This document shows, in pieces, positions 8,970 through 19,804 of a stretch of 64,000 nucleotides of DNA. The DNA is taken from positions 1 to 64,000 of the forward strand of contig CANLDW010000007.1 in NCBI GenBank assembly GCA_947489525.1. Direction: 5' to 3'. The position numbers were made by a program, and so were the translations under genes. Numbering within the stretch: the stretch's first letter is position 1; every line of letters begins with the position of its first letter. Under the pieces are notes generated by a model. It was given only the letters and a program-made list of their open reading frames with translations. It had not been told where the DNA came from and did no database searches. Source of the DNA: an uncultured Psychrobacter sp. (GTDB taxonomy: Bacteria > Pseudomonadota > Gammaproteobacteria > Pseudomonadales > Moraxellaceae).

Positions 8970-11900
8970 TTGAAAGATTTACTCGATATCATGCAAAGCC
9001 CTACCGCGAGCGGTAACCGTGAGTTTGATAGCATCCAAATTACACTGGCCTCACCCGATGTGATCAAATCATGGTCGCATGGCGAAGTCAAAAAGCCTGA
9101 AACCATCAACTATCGCACGTTCAAGCCTGAACGTGATGGTCTGTTCTGTGCCAAAATCTTTGGCCCAGTCAAAGACTTTGAATGCCTATGTGGTAAGTAC
9201 AAGCGCCGTAAGTTCCAAGGCGTTATCTGTGAAAAATGCGGCGTAGAAGTGACGACCGCTAAAGTGCGCCGCGACCGTATGGGTCACATTGATCTTGCTA
9301 GTCCTGTCGCCCACATCTGGTTTTTAAAGTCCTTGCCAAGCCGTATCGGTCTATTGTTAGACATGACGCTACGTGATATTGAGCGCGTACTCTACTTTGA
9401 GAGCTACATTGTGACTGAACCCGGTCTGACCAGTCTTGAGAAGTATCAGCTACTCGATGACGAAGACTACTACAAAGCGCTTGAAGAGTTTGGCGACGAG
9501 TTCACTGCCAAGATGGGTGCAGAAGCCGTACAGGATCTATTAAAAGATATCGATCTTGATATCGAGATCGATGAGCTACGTGAAGCGATTCCGCAAACAG
9601 GGTCTGAGACGAAGCTTAAAAAGATGTCTAAGCGTCTTAAGTTATTAGAAGCGTTCCGCGATTCTAATAATAAGCCTGAGTGGATGGTAATGAATATCTT
9701 ACCGGTACTACCACCAGATCTACGTCCACTAGTACCGCTAGAAGGCGGTCGCTTTGCGACCTCAGATCTCAACGATCTGTATCGCCGTGTGATCAACCGT
9801 AACAACCGTTTAAAGCGTCTGCTTGAGCTGAGCGCGCCTGATATCATCGTACGTAACGAAAAGCGCATGCTACAAGAATCCGTGGATGCCCTGCTTGATA
9901 ATGGACGCCGTGGTCGGGCGATTACGGGTAGTAATAAGCGCCCGCTAAAGTCTTTAGCTGACATGATCAAAGGTAAGCAAGGTCGTTTCCGTCAGAACTT
10001 ACTTGGTAAGCGTGTCGACTATTCTGGTCGTTCGGTTATCGTGGTCGGTCCAACGCTACGTTTGCACCAGTGCGGTCTACCCAAGAAAATGGCGCTTGAG
10101 CTGTTCAAGCCGTTTACTTATAACAAGCTATTGTCGCATGGTTTAGCCACGACGATCAAAGCCGCTAAAAAGATGGTTGAGCGCGAAGAGCCACAAGTCT
10201 GGGATATGCTAGCCATGGTTATCCGTGAGCATCCAGTCCTACTAAACCGTGCGCCAACTTTGCACCGTTTGGGCTTACAAGCATTTGAGCCGGTACTGAT
10301 TGAAGGTAAAGCGATTCAGTTACATCCGCTCGTCTGTACCGCGTTTAACGCCGACTTCGATGGGGATCAGATGGCAGTTCACGTGCCGTTGACGCTAGAA
10401 GCTCAGCTCGAATCGCGTGCATTGATGATGTCGACCAACAACATCCTGTCGCCTGCCAACGGTGATCCGATCATTGTACCGTCACAAGATGTGGTCTTGG
10501 GTCTGTACTATATCAGCCGATCGTCCGTGAATGCGAAGGGCGAGGGCATGATTTTTTCTACCGTCAATGAAGCTCTGCGCGCTATCGGTTCAAATGATCT
10601 GCATGTGAACGCCAAGATTAAAGTGCGCGTAACTGAGACGCAGTTTGACGATGAGGGCAATCAAAGCGAGTCGACGAGTCTTAAAGAAACCGTAGCTGGA
10701 CGTTTGCTAATTTGGAACATCATGCCTGATGGTATGGAATTTGATGAATGTAACCAAGAGATGACCAAGAAAAACATCTCGCGTTTAATTAACTCTTGCT
10801 ATCGCAAAGTAGGCGTCAAAGACAGCGTTATGTTTGCCGATCAGCTCATGTACTTAGGCTTCGCGCAAGCGACGCTATCTGGAGTATCAATTGGTCTTGA
10901 TGACATGGTTATCCCGCCAAGCAAAAAGCAGATTATCGAGACCGCAGAAGCAGAAGTGCGTGAAATCGAAGATCAGTTTGAGCAAGGTTTTGTGACTGCA
11001 GGTGAACGCTATAATAAAGTGGTTGATATCTGGTCACGTACCAATGATAAAGTTGCTAAAGCAATGATGGATAACTTAGCAACAGATAAAGTTATCAATG
11101 CTCAAGGCGAAGAGGAAGAGCAAAAGTCCTTTAACTCTATCTTTATTATGTCGGATTCAGGAGCGCGTGGTAGTGCCGCTCAGATTCGTCAGCTTGCTGG
11201 TATGCGCGGCTTGATGGCAAAGCCCGATGGCTCAATTATTGAAACACCGATTAAAGCGAACTTCCGTGAAGGTTTGACCGTACTACAGTACTTCATCTCA
11301 ACTCACGGGGCGCGTAAAGGTCTTGCTGATACGGCACTAAAAACTGCGAACTCAGGTTATCTCACACGTCGCCTAGTCGATGTGGCACAAGATTTGGTGA
11401 TCACTAGTGAAGATTGTGGTACTGAGCAAGGTCTGCTCATGAAGCCGCATATCCAAGGCGGTGAAATCATTGAGAAGCTCGGTGAGCTGGTACTTGGTCG
11501 TGTTACCGCTCGTGATGTCACGTACAACGATGATGAGTCAAAAGTACTGATTCCGACTGGTACGCTGATTGATGAGTACTGGGTAGATGTGCTCGACAAA
11601 AACGCTATCGATGATATCTGGGTGCGCTCAGTTATTACTTGTGACGTTGAGCATGGCGTCTGTTCACAGTGTTATGGTCGCGATCTAGCTCGTGGTCATA
11701 AAGTGAATATTGGTGAGTCAGTAGGCGTTATGGCGGCGCAGTCTATCGGTGAACCCGGTACTCAGTTAACCATGCGTACCTTCCACGTGGGCGGGGCTGC
11801 AAGCTCAGCGTCTGTGGACAACAGCATCTCTGTGCGTAATGCAGGTCAAGCGCACTTTGAAAATATGAAAACCGTTGAGCACACTGATGGTCACTTAGTT

Positions 11901-13187
11901 ATTGTTTCGCGTTCAGCTGAAATCGCCTTGACTGATGAACTTGGCCGTGAGCGTGAGCGCTACAAAGTACCTTATGGCTCAAGCGTTTTGGTCAAAGACG
12001 GCGAGCAAGTGGATGGCGGTCAGACGATCGCTAAGTGGGATCCGCACACGCACCCAATCATCACAGAATTTGCCGGTACAGCGCGCTTTAGCGATATTAC
12101 CGAAGGTATGACAGCGACTGTGAAGGTTGATGATGCCACAGGTATGAGCTCGTTTGAGATCTTAGCCACACGTGATCGTTCAAGCTCCGCTAAAGACTTA
12201 CGTCCGGCGATTATCCTGAACACAGATGAAGGTAAAGAAGTCGTTTACTTCTTACCAGCTGAGACCATTATCCGCGTTAGCGATGGCGAAAAAGTGGCAG
12301 CAGGCTCGATCCTAGGCCGTGTACCACAAGCGTCATCAGGTACTAAGGATATTACCGGTGGTCTACCACGCGTTGCTGACTTATTCGAAGCGCGTCGTCC
12401 AAAAGACCATGCGATCATGGCTGAGATGAGTGGTGTGGTCAGCTTTGGTAAAGAAACTAAAGGCAAAAACCGTTTTATTATCACTAACGAAGATGGTGAA
12501 GTGCATGAAGAGCTGATTCCAAAGTGGCGTCAGATTAACGTCTTTGAAAACGAGACGGTAGCACGCGGTGAAATTATCGCTGATGGTCCACAAAACCCGC
12601 ACGATATCTTGCGCCTAAAAGGTCAGACAGCGCTTGCTGATTATATCGTTAACGAAGTACAGGATGTTTATCGTCTGCAAGGGGTCAAAATCAACGATAA
12701 GCACATCGAGGTGATCATTCGCCAGATGTTGCGTAAAGTTGAGGTGACCGATGGCGGTGATTCAAGCTACTTTAAAGGCGATCAGGTCGAGTATGCTGAT
12801 GTGAAAGCTTTAAACGAGAAACTCATTGCTGAAGATAAGTTCCCTGTACAGTATGAGCGTCAACTGCTTGGTATTACTAAAGCGAGTCTTGCAACCGAAA
12901 GCTTTATCTCAGCGGCGTCATTCCAAGAAACGACGCGCGTGCTAACGGCAGCTGCAGTGACGGGTAAAGTGGATGAGCTACGTGGCCTCAAAGAAAACGT
13001 TGTAGTTGGACGTTTGATACCAGCAGGTACAGGTTTGGCTTATCACAATGCTCGTAAAGATAAAGCGGATCAAAAGCTTGAGGATAAAGATCTCAATGCC
13101 GCTTTTGATATGACGGCAAGTAGTGATAACAAAGACTTTGCCAGCTTTGATGAAGCCTTTGCGCAAGAGCTTAGCCAAGACAATTAA
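8970..13187 (+). CDS. rpoC: DNA-directed RNA polymerase subunit beta'
   Basis: RpoC carries the catalytic Mg-binding loop of RNA polymerase. The 1405-residue product has the N-terminal zinc ribbon (CLCGKYK ... CEKCG, about residues 70-88), the catalytic NADFDGDQ motif at about 460-467 and the second zinc site ([15 protein letters not shown], about 893-907). The start codon is TTG at 8970, preceded by ACGGAG at 8957-8962. The resulting N-terminus (MKDLLDIM) matches the family, so the rare start is accepted. A strong terminator follows. Confidence 0.98.
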   Translation: MKDLLDIMQSPTASGNREFDSIQITLASPDVIKSWSHGEVKKPETINYRTFKPERDGLFCAKIFGPVKDFECLCGKYKRRKFQGVICEKCGVEVTTAKVRRDRMGHIDLASPVAHIWFLKSLPSRIGLLLDMTLRDIERVLYFESYIVTEPGLTSLEKYQLLDDEDYYKALEEFGDEFTAKMGAEAVQDLLKDIDLDIEIDELREAIPQTGSETKLKKMSKRLKLLEAFRDSNNKPEWMVMNILPVLPPDLRPLVPLEGGRFATSDLNDLYRRVINRNNRLKRLLELSAPDIIVRNEKRMLQESVDALLDNGRRGRAITGSNKRPLKSLADMIKGKQGRFRQNLLGKRVDYSGRSVIVVGPTLRLHQCGLPKKMALELFKPFTYNKLLSHGLATTIKAAKKMVEREEPQVWDMLAMVIREHPVLLNRAPTLHRLGLQAFEPVLIEGKAIQLHPLVCTAFNADFDGDQMAVHVPLTLEAQLESRALMMSTNNILSPANGDPIIVPSQDVVLGLYYISRSSVNAKGEGMIFSTVNEALRAIGSNDLHVNAKIKVRVTETQFDDEGNQSESTSLKETVAGRLLIWNIMPDGMEFDECNQEMTKKNISRLINSCYRKVGVKDSVMFADQLMYLGFAQATLSGVSIGLDDMVIPPSKKQIIETAEAEVREIEDQFEQGFVTAGERYNKVVDIWSRTNDKVAKAMMDNLATDKVINAQGEEEEQKSFNSIFIMSDSGARGSAAQIRQLAGMRGLMAKPDGSIIETPIKANFREGLTVLQYFISTHGARKGLADTALKTANSGYLTRRLVDVAQDLVITSEDCGTEQGLLMKPHIQGGEIIEKLGELVLGRVTARDVTYNDDESKVLIPTGTLIDEYWVDVLDKNAIDDIWVRSVITCDVEHGVCSQCYGRDLARGHKVNIGESVGVMAAQSIGEPGTQLTMRTFHVGGAASSASVDNSISVRNAGQAHFENMKTVEHTDGHLVIVSRSAEIALTDELGRERERYKVPYGSSVLVKDGEQVDGGQTIAKWDPHTHPIITEFAGTARFSDITEGMTATVKVDDATGMSSFEILATRDRSSSAKDLRPAIILNTDEGKEVVYFLPAETIIRVSDGEKVAAGSILGRVPQASSGTKDITGGLPRVADLFEARRPKDHAIMAEMSGVVSFGKETKGKNRFIITNEDGEVHEELIPKWRQINVFENETVARGEIIADGPQNPHDILRLKGQTALADYIVNEVQDVYRLQGVKINDKHIEVIIRQMLRKVEVTDGGDSSYFKGDQVEYADVKALNEKLIAEDKFPVQYERQLLGITKASLATESFISAASFQETTRVLTAAAVTGKVDELRGLKENVVVGRLIPAGTGLAYHNARKDKADQKLEDKDLNAAFDMTASSDNKDFASFDEAFAQELSQDN

Positions 13188-13222
13188 TCGTCTATATCTA
13201 AGCGGTAAATCAAGTTTATAGT

Positions 13223-13252
13223 AAAAAAGCCAGCCTAAGTGCTGGCTTTTTT
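13223..13252 (+). terminator. Rho-independent terminator after rpoC
   Basis: AAAAAAGCCAGC pairs with GCTGGCTTTTTT around a short loop. It ends the rpl-rpo operon 36 bases after the rpoC stop. Confidence 0.9.
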
Positions 13253-13389
13253 ACGTTTATAAAAAGTCAAAAATAAGTGGTGATAGAGACTTATAAAATA
13301 GTACACTTAAAAACATAGCTATTTGTCACCACTGATTCACTTATCATTTACTTCCCATTACCTCTAATTAGTACAAGGATAATAAGCAC

Positions 13390-13914
13390 ATGGCCGGTAA
13401 AACTCGCGTTGCTAAGTATCAAGCCGATCGAACCAATCAAAAGCTGTATTTCTGTCGCCTAGCCTGTCAAGCTGCAGGCAATACCAGCGACAAACAGCTG
13501 TATCAAGCGCACTGTGAGACTGCTATTTTTCATCTGTATGGCACCTTTGTAGCGTTCACACAAGAGCTGGGTCACTTCTATGGTTTGAACATGACCGCGC
13601 CAACCTTGGATGATATCGCGCAGGCACTCGCTGCACGTACGCAAGTCTCTCCCGAGGTGCAGCGCTTACAACAACTGCAAGAACAAGGATTTTTAGCCAA
13701 TATAGAGCGTGCTTATCAGCGCTGTCTGTACGCTGTACTGCCTGAAGACACTGCGACTGAAAGTAGTGTCATGGAAACGCAAGCAAAGGATCTCATTGTC
13801 AACGTCGTCACTTTATCCAATCAGTGGCTACCTGATGAAGCCACGATACGCGAGTGGCGTCAGCAGTCCTTGGAGCTGATTGAGCAGCTACGCGCAGGTA
13901 TGGTTGAGTTTTAA
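13390..13914 (+). CDS. Conserved hypothetical protein, possibly DUF6586 family
   Basis: The 174-residue product is soluble, mostly helical by composition, and has no signal peptide or membrane segment. Its N-terminus (MAGKTRVAKYQADRTNQKL) and a QAHCETAIFHLYGTF segment resemble, from memory, small proteins of Pseudomonas and Moraxellaceae grouped as DUF6586; that placement is tentative and no function is known. An AAGGATAA lies before the ATG. It stands alone between the rpoC terminator and a bidirectional terminator shared with mrcA. Confidence 0.8.
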   Translation: MAGKTRVAKYQADRTNQKLYFCRLACQAAGNTSDKQLYQAHCETAIFHLYGTFVAFTQELGHFYGLNMTAPTLDDIAQALAARTQVSPEVQRLQQLQEQGFLANIERAYQRCLYAVLPEDTATESSVMETQAKDLIVNVVTLSNQWLPDEATIREWRQQSLELIEQLRAGMVEF

Positions 13915-13934
13915 ATACTGGTACGTTCGAAATA

Positions 13935-13974
13935 AAAAAAGGCTTGGCACTAGTAATAGCGCCAAGCCTTTTTT
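13935..13974. terminator. Bidirectional terminator between convergent genes
   Basis: AAAAAAGGCTTGGC pairs with GCCAAGCCTTTTTT, giving a T run on either strand. It can end both the hypothetical gene at 13390 (+) and mrcA (-). Confidence 0.9.
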
Positions 13975-13993
13975 GGATATCTAGAGTATATCA

Positions 13994-16603
13994 CTACTCT
14001 GGTAATTCGGGCATCTGTGTAACAGGTGTCGCTGCAAGCGTACGGGTAGTTTCGATTTCAACATCTTCTTCGGGTTCAGGCGCTTCAGGTTGACGCTGCT
14101 GAGTTCTCGGTCTAACCGGTTGGCTGCGCGTCTGCGTCTCTACGTCATCACTTATCGTAGTTACACCATCGTCTGTGATTTCAGTTATTTTTTGCTTAAG
14201 CTTTTGCGATTTGGCAGCATTATTTAAAGATACCCACTGCTCAGGGACGCCTTCAAGCTCAGCTTTCATAAAGTCCATCCAAACCGGTAAAGCAGCGACG
14301 CCCCCATACTCGCGGCGACCCATGGTGGCAGGTTGATCAAAGCCCATCCATACGACGGCTACATTGGTGGGGTGAAAACCTGCAAACCATGCATCTTTTG
14401 CTTCATTTGTCGTACCTGTCTTACCCCCAATATCGTTGCGCTCTAAAGCACGCGCGCGAACTGCAGTACCGCGCTGGACAACGTCGCGTAGGATATCTGC
14501 CATATCAAAAGCGACTTGCGGCTTTAAGATACGCGGTGCTTGCTGAGCGGTCACGTACTGTACTACTGGCGCTTTTAAACGATCTGATAGTGGTCCAGCA
14601 TTATATATACGGTCTGCTTCTAAGTTTGCAGGTTCAGTGCTTTCCGTCTCTATTGTTACTGCAGTAGCATTCTCGTCACCATCAACGTCTTCTGCAGTGG
14701 TATCAGCAGTTGCATCGGGATTATTATAATCTTGTAGTAGTGCCAAGTTACGTGCGCCAAGTTGTTCATTAAAACATAGCGCGCAAGCTTGCTGCGGGTT
14801 GGCTTGAAACAAAAGCTTATTGTTATAGTTGTAGATCTGTTCGATAAAATAAGGCTGAATGCGGTGTCCGCCATTTGCAAAAGTGGCGTACGCTGTCGCC
14901 ATTTGTAGCGGGGTCGCTTGACCTGTCCCCAACGCTAAAGACAACGTGGTGGGAAGCTTTTCTTTATCCAAACCAAACTCATCAAGTAAGGTGCGTGCAT
15001 CCGATATACCAACAGCTTGCAATAGACGAATGGAGACTAAGTTGCGCGATAGATATAAACCACGGCGCAGCGTAATATCCCCTAAAAAGCGCTCGTCAGA
15101 GTTTTTAGGTTTCCAATCGCCTACTTGAATAGGCCGATCTGAGACGATGCTGTTAGGACGATAGCCTTTTTCGAGCGCTGTAGTATAAATAAGGGGTTTG
15201 ATAGTTGAACCTGGTTGTCGCCAGCCCTGTACCGCGCGGTTAAACTTGCTGTGCTTAAAGTCAAAGCCACCGACTAATGCATTAATAGCACCTGTATCAG
15301 GGTTCAAAGACACAAGACTGCCTTGTACCTCTGGTATTTGAGCCAATTGCCAATTGCCACTTGCAGTAGGGAGTAGGCGAATAATATCTTTTTCGCTCAC
15401 AATTTGTCCTGCACTCGTTGGATCGTAACCGATACGATCCGCTGAGATGTATTTACGCGCCCAGCTCATACCTGGCCAATCGACTGTCACATTTTCGCCT
15501 GAGGGCAAGCTAGCTTCAAAACTTCGAGCATTCACTTTCGTAACTTTTGCAGGAAGCATACCGCTGTACGTCTGAAAGTTCTCCAGTGGCTCATCATTAG
15601 CTTCAGCGCCGCGCCAGCCGTGCCGATGCTCATAAGCTACCAACCCTGCTAGTACGGCCGCCTCTGCGGCAACTTGTGCTTCACTATCAACGGTTAGACG
15701 TACACGCCAACCGCCGTGGATGACCTGTTCACCATAACGATCTACTAAAACTGAGCGCGTCATCTCAGCTAAATACGGCATGTTCACATCAAGCTTTTCT
15801 TGATATAAACGAATACCAACAGGAGAGTTTACGGCCTCGTCGTGTTGTTCTTGCGTGATATAACCCAACTCCAGCATACGTCCAATGATCCAATTACGCC
15901 GGATAATAGCGCGCTCTGGATTGGCAACGGGGTTGAATTTTGATGGGGCTTTTGGCAAGCCTGCAAGCATTGCCATCTCGGCAATAGTGAGATTATCAAG
16001 CGATTTGCTGTAATACTTTTTAGCTGCCGCACGAATACCGTATGCCCCTTCGCCTAAATAAATTTTATTAACATACAAGGTTAAGATGTCATTTTTGGTA
16101 AATTCATCTTCGATCTTGCGGGCTAAGAACAGCTCAGTTAGCTTACGATTTAGAGTGCGCTCGGGGCTTAAAAAGTAGTTCTTAGCGACCTGCATCGTGA
16201 TTGTTGAACCGCCAGTTTGACTTTCGTCATCTGTCACTACCTCAGTGACGGCCCGTCCAAGTCCTTTAATACTGATACCGCTATGCTGAAAGAACGAGGC
16301 ATCTTCTGCTGCTAAAAACGCATTGATAAGATCCTTTGGCACGTCATCAAAAGTGACGGGCAGAGACATGCGATTACCGTATTGACCTATTAGCTTGTCA
16401 TCATGGCTATAGATCTGTAGCGGCATCTCAAGGTTAGCGGTTTTAATCTCTTGGGTGCTAGGCAGTATGGGTGACAAGTACATTGCCATCCCATAAAAGC
16501 CAATAGGAACCGCAAGCGCTAGAACGACAATCAAGGCTAAACAGGCGACGACAAGTCCCACAACGAAGCGGATGAGACGAACAGTAGCGTTTTTTTGGGT
16601 CAT
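13994..16603 (-). CDS. mrcA: Penicillin-binding protein 1A (bifunctional peptidoglycan synthase)
   Basis: A class A PBP polymerises lipid II glycan strands and cross-links the peptides in the periplasm. The 869-residue product has an N-terminal membrane anchor (about residues 10-35) and a GT51 glycosyltransferase domain with the catalytic EDASFFQHSG motif (about 96-105). Its transpeptidase domain has nucleophile motif GSTIKP near 467 and KTGTTN near 731. The C-terminal 60 residues are a Pro/Glu/Thr-rich tail with no recognised fold. The gene is divergent from pilM, as mrcA/ponA is from pilMNOPQ in Pseudomonas and relatives, which supports the assignment. Confidence 0.96.
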   Translation of the reverse strand: MTQKNATVRLIRFVVGLVVACLALIVVLALAVPIGFYGMAMYLSPILPSTQEIKTANLEMPLQIYSHDDKLIGQYGNRMSLPVTFDDVPKDLINAFLAAEDASFFQHSGISIKGLGRAVTEVVTDDESQTGGSTITMQVAKNYFLSPERTLNRKLTELFLARKIEDEFTKNDILTLYVNKIYLGEGAYGIRAAAKKYYSKSLDNLTIAEMAMLAGLPKAPSKFNPVANPERAIIRRNWIIGRMLELGYITQEQHDEAVNSPVGIRLYQEKLDVNMPYLAEMTRSVLVDRYGEQVIHGGWRVRLTVDSEAQVAAEAAVLAGLVAYEHRHGWRGAEANDEPLENFQTYSGMLPAKVTKVNARSFEASLPSGENVTVDWPGMSWARKYISADRIGYDPTSAGQIVSEKDIIRLLPTASGNWQLAQIPEVQGSLVSLNPDTGAINALVGGFDFKHSKFNRAVQGWRQPGSTIKPLIYTTALEKGYRPNSIVSDRPIQVGDWKPKNSDERFLGDITLRRGLYLSRNLVSIRLLQAVGISDARTLLDEFGLDKEKLPTTLSLALGTGQATPLQMATAYATFANGGHRIQPYFIEQIYNYNNKLLFQANPQQACALCFNEQLGARNLALLQDYNNPDATADTTAEDVDGDENATAVTIETESTEPANLEADRIYNAGPLSDRLKAPVVQYVTAQQAPRILKPQVAFDMADILRDVVQRGTAVRARALERNDIGGKTGTTNEAKDAWFAGFHPTNVAVVWMGFDQPATMGRREYGGVAALPVWMDFMKAELEGVPEQWVSLNNAAKSQKLKQKITEITDDGVTTISDDVETQTRSQPVRPRTQQRQPEAPEPEEDVEIETTRTLAATPVTQMPELPE

Positions 16604-16795
16604 AAGAAGACTTATTAGCTAAAAGGTGCGACAAGTGGCACATTATACCTTGAACAAAATGCACAGGTCATACTAAATGTGTAATTAGCTGCATTATATT
16701 TTTTAAAGGCTTGAAACTAGCTATTAAGTAAAGTATTGTAGTGAATTATTACAAAAGACTATCAATTTGTACATTTTATATAAGGTATAGCGTTT

Positions 16796-17851
16796 GTGAA
16801 GCTATTTTCTTCTAAAAGTCGACGTTTAGTTGGGGTGGATGTTTCTGCAACCTCCGTTAAGCTGGTTGATATATTGCGCCAACAAGGTGTTTTTCACTTA
16901 AAAGCCTACGGTATCGAGAGACTACCGACAGGTGTCGTCGTTGATAAGCTGATTGCTGATACCGAGGCTGTCGGTAACATTGTGGCAGGTTTAGCACGGC
17001 GTTGTCAGGTAGCAGGAAGTCACGCTGCAACATCGGTCTCAGGCTCAGCGGTCATTACTAAAGTCATTGATATGGATACCACATTAAGTGATGTCGAGCG
17101 TGAGGCGCAGATTCGTCTAGATGCTGATCAATACATACCTTATCCTTTAGAGGACGTCAATCTAGACTTTGAAGTATTGGGCCCTTCGCTTGTGAGTGAT
17201 GACATGGTACAAGTCTTACTGGCGGCATCGCGCTCAGAAAACGTTGATCAACGTGTTGACTCCTTAACTTTTGGCGGTCTACAAACCAAGATAGTCGATA
17301 TCGAGACCCATGCGATTGAGCGCGCTTTCGGTCTTATGGTGGACAATTTACCAAATTTACCTGAGCTGGTTGCTTTAGTTGATATTGGTCATAACCAAAC
17401 CACTTTATATATCGCAAAAAACGGTGAATTTATATACAGTCGTGAGCAGTTGTTTGGTGGTGTGCAGTTGACGGATGCCATCCAAAACCGCTATGGTCTT
17501 TCCTTTGAAGAGGCAACGACGAGTAAGCGAGAACGTACGTTACCTGATGACTACTATTCCGATGTTCTCACACCCTTTATAGAAAATGCTATTCAGCAAA
17601 TTACGCGCGCGCTGCAGTTTTACTTTTCCTCGAGTCAGTACAGCAGTATTGACCACGTCGTACTTGCCGGTGGTAGTAGCTCCATTGCAGGACTTGCTGG
17701 CATGGCACAACAAAAACTGGGTGTGCCAGTCACTATAGCCAATCCATTTATCAATATGACTATTGATCCGTACATAGATAGTGAGCAGCTTGCGATTGAT
17801 GCGCCAAGCTTAATGGCTGCTTGCGGTCTTGCGTTAAGGAGCTTTGACTAA
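16796..17851 (+). CDS. pilM: Type IV pilus inner-membrane platform protein PilM
   Basis: PilM is an actin-like cytoplasmic protein that binds the PilN N-terminus and links the pilus motor to the PilNOP alignment complex. The 351-residue product begins GTG (MKLFSSKSRRLVGVDVSATSVKLV), with the actin-like phosphate loop at about residues 13-24 and a second at VALVDIGHNQTTLYI (about 197-211). VVLAGGSSSIAGL near 285 is the third ATPase-fold motif. Its stop overlaps the pilN start by one base, so it is the first gene of a tight operon. Confidence 0.96.
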   Translation: MKLFSSKSRRLVGVDVSATSVKLVDILRQQGVFHLKAYGIERLPTGVVVDKLIADTEAVGNIVAGLARRCQVAGSHAATSVSGSAVITKVIDMDTTLSDVEREAQIRLDADQYIPYPLEDVNLDFEVLGPSLVSDDMVQVLLAASRSENVDQRVDSLTFGGLQTKIVDIETHAIERAFGLMVDNLPNLPELVALVDIGHNQTTLYIAKNGEFIYSREQLFGGVQLTDAIQNRYGLSFEEATTSKRERTLPDDYYSDVLTPFIENAIQQITRALQFYFSSSQYSSIDHVVLAGGSSSIAGLAGMAQQKLGVPVTIANPFINMTIDPYIDSEQLAIDAPSLMAACGLALRSFD

Positions 17852-18501
17852 TGGCGCGTATTAACCTATTGCCCTGGCGGCAAGAAGAACGCGAACGTCG
17901 CAATAAAGAGTTTATCACCTTAGTAGTTGCGGTGACTTTGCTAGCATTACTCGCTGCGTTTGCGTCGTGGAGCTATTTTAATAATCAGCTCGAAGAGCAG
18001 CGCGATGCCAATGCGTTGATTGAACAAGAAAATACGCGCTTAGATAAAGTGCTCGTTGAGATCGATAGTTTAGAGCAGCGCCGCGAGGATATTATCTCAC
18101 GTATGCAAGTCATTCAAGATTTGCAAGGTCGTCGTCCTGTGCCAGTTCGCTTATGGGATGATCTTGCGAATGCGATTCCATCAGCGCTATACCTCACTAC
18201 TTTAAAGCGTGAAGGTGACGTACTGACTCTAACCGGTCTTGCCGATAATCCAAATATCGTATCAAGCTTAATTCGTAATCTTGACAGTAGCCAATGGATG
18301 GGCAACTCGGCGGTCAGTAATATTCAGCAAAATATCACGGCTTATGAGAGTGCACCTACGCTGAATCAATCGACTAACAATGGAAGCGAGACGCCACGTC
18401 CCATTTATCCAGAAGACAGTTATGTACAGTTTGTCGTAACGACGAAGGTGCAATCCGAAACGCCTGCGCCAACCGATGATGTAGCTGGGGATGCCCTATG
18501 A
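17851..18501 (+). CDS. pilN: Type IV pilus biogenesis protein PilN
   Basis: PilN is a bitopic inner-membrane protein that pairs with PilO in the periplasm. The 216-residue product begins with the PilM-binding motif (MARINLLPWRQEERERR), followed by one membrane helix (about residues 24-46), a coiled coil (about 50-85) and a periplasmic ferredoxin-like domain. The last 40 residues are polar and look flexible. It overlaps pilM by one base and pilO by four, which implies coupled translation. Confidence 0.96.
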   Translation: MARINLLPWRQEERERRNKEFITLVVAVTLLALLAAFASWSYFNNQLEEQRDANALIEQENTRLDKVLVEIDSLEQRREDIISRMQVIQDLQGRRPVPVRLWDDLANAIPSALYLTTLKREGDVLTLTGLADNPNIVSSLIRNLDSSQWMGNSAVSNIQQNITAYESAPTLNQSTNNGSETPRPIYPEDSYVQFVVTTKVQSETPAPTDDVAGDAL

Positions 18502-19232
18502 GACTTGACAAACTTAAGAACAAAAAAAGCCTAGTCAAAACCAAAGTTAAGACTAAAAAATCAGCGACACCCAAAAAGCAGTTTGATCTCAATGAGTTCC
18601 GGCGTAGTTTTGAATCTTTAGATTCTGAAAACTATGGCAGTTGGCCGCTACCAGTCAAAGTAACCCTTATTGGTTTTATTATCGCTTTAATTGCAGCCTT
18701 GGCTTGGGCGCTGCCTATTAGTAGCAAAATAGATGAAATTAGTGCCGCTGAGAATGAGCAGCAAACCTTGCTTGAAAGCTACCGCGAGAAACAATCGCGC
18801 GCGCGTCATTTAGATGCCTATAAAGCGCAAGTCGTGCAAATGGAAACTGAATTTAATACCCTGCTGGATCAACTACCAAAGGACACGCGTGTCTCTGAGC
18901 TGGTAGAAGGGATTAATATGACTGGCGTAGGTAGTAATATACGCTTTCAGGACATTTCGGTAGAGCCTGAAGTTGAGAACGAATTCTTTATCGAACAGCC
19001 TATTCGTATTGCCGCTTTAGGCGAGTATCACCAGTTTGGCAACTTTATCAGTGGTCTGGCAGCCTTGCCGCGTATCATCACGATGCATGATTTTGAGGTT
19101 AGCAATCCACAGCCTACATTAGATGTCCTACCGGAGCTAAATTTAGTCCTACAAACCAAAACCTACCGATCAAAAGAGGCGACATCTGATAGTGATGAAG
19201 TCCCAGCTGACCCTGCAACTGGAGGCAACTGA
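18498..19232 (+). CDS. pilO: Type IV pilus biogenesis protein PilO
   Basis: PilO forms heterodimers with PilN and helps set pilus dynamics. The 244-residue product has a basic cytoplasmic N-terminus (about residues 1-50, lysine-rich at 5-30), one membrane helix (about 55-75), a coiled coil and a periplasmic domain. The basic N-terminal extension is longer than in the Pseudomonas protein as I remember it. It overlaps pilN by four bases and pilP by one. Confidence 0.95.
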   Translation: MRLDKLKNKKSLVKTKVKTKKSATPKKQFDLNEFRRSFESLDSENYGSWPLPVKVTLIGFIIALIAALAWALPISSKIDEISAAENEQQTLLESYREKQSRARHLDAYKAQVVQMETEFNTLLDQLPKDTRVSELVEGINMTGVGSNIRFQDISVEPEVENEFFIEQPIRIAALGEYHQFGNFISGLAALPRIITMHDFEVSNPQPTLDVLPELNLVLQTKTYRSKEATSDSDEVPADPATGGN

Positions 19233-19777
19233 TGAGCGTAGCACGAGCAAGTATACAAAAGCTGCCAGCAGTATTGTTATTAGCGAGCGCAGCTTTACTG
19301 AGCGGTTGTAGTGATCGCGTCGGTATGGCAGAACAGTCAATGACGGACATCCGCAATATGCCAGCGCAGCCTATTGAAGATCCGCCACAAGCTGAGCTGG
19401 TTGAGGACTTCGTTTATAGTGCCAGTCGCAAGCGTAGTCCCTTTTTAGCGCCAAGCTTAGCAAATGCGCAGAGCAATACGGCGCCGCTCGATGGCGTACG
19501 CCCTGATATCACACGCCCAAAAGAGCCGCTTGAACAGTATGAGCTCTCGCAGCTTACTTTTCGCGGGATCGTGACCTCACCTGATGGTCAACAGCATGCC
19601 TTAATACAGCGTCCTGACGGTTCTGTAGCAAATGTCACTGTGGGGAATTATCTTGGATTAAACGACGGCCGTATCGTTGAGATTACGCCGACCCAAATTA
19701 ATTTGATTGAGATTGTGCCAGACAGCCGCGCAGGGTTCGTTGAAAAGCCCCAGTCGCTGGTCTCTCCTATAAGTTAA
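19232..19777 (+). CDS. pilP: Type IV pilus lipoprotein PilP
   Basis: PilP is an inner-membrane lipoprotein that connects the PilN-PilO dimer to the secretin PilQ. The 181-residue product has a signal peptide with lipobox LLSGC and lipid-modified Cys26, a flexible linker (about residues 27-100) and the PilP beta domain (LTFRGIV ... NYLGLNDGRIVEI, about 107-155). It shares one base with the pilO stop and is followed by pilQ after 27 bases. Confidence 0.95.
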   Translation: MSVARASIQKLPAVLLLASAALLSGCSDRVGMAEQSMTDIRNMPAQPIEDPPQAELVEDFVYSASRKRSPFLAPSLANAQSNTAPLDGVRPDITRPKEPLEQYELSQLTFRGIVTSPDGQQHALIQRPDGSVANVTVGNYLGLNDGRIVEITPTQINLIEIVPDSRAGFVEKPQSLVSPIS

Positions 19778-19804
19778 GTCGGCAGATTTTTTGAGGAATA
19801 AATA

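Noticed and set aside
9470..9970. 166-codon reverse-strand frame within rpoC
   Set aside because: It is the antisense shadow of the conserved rpoC coding sequence, Ser/Arg-rich and without family features.
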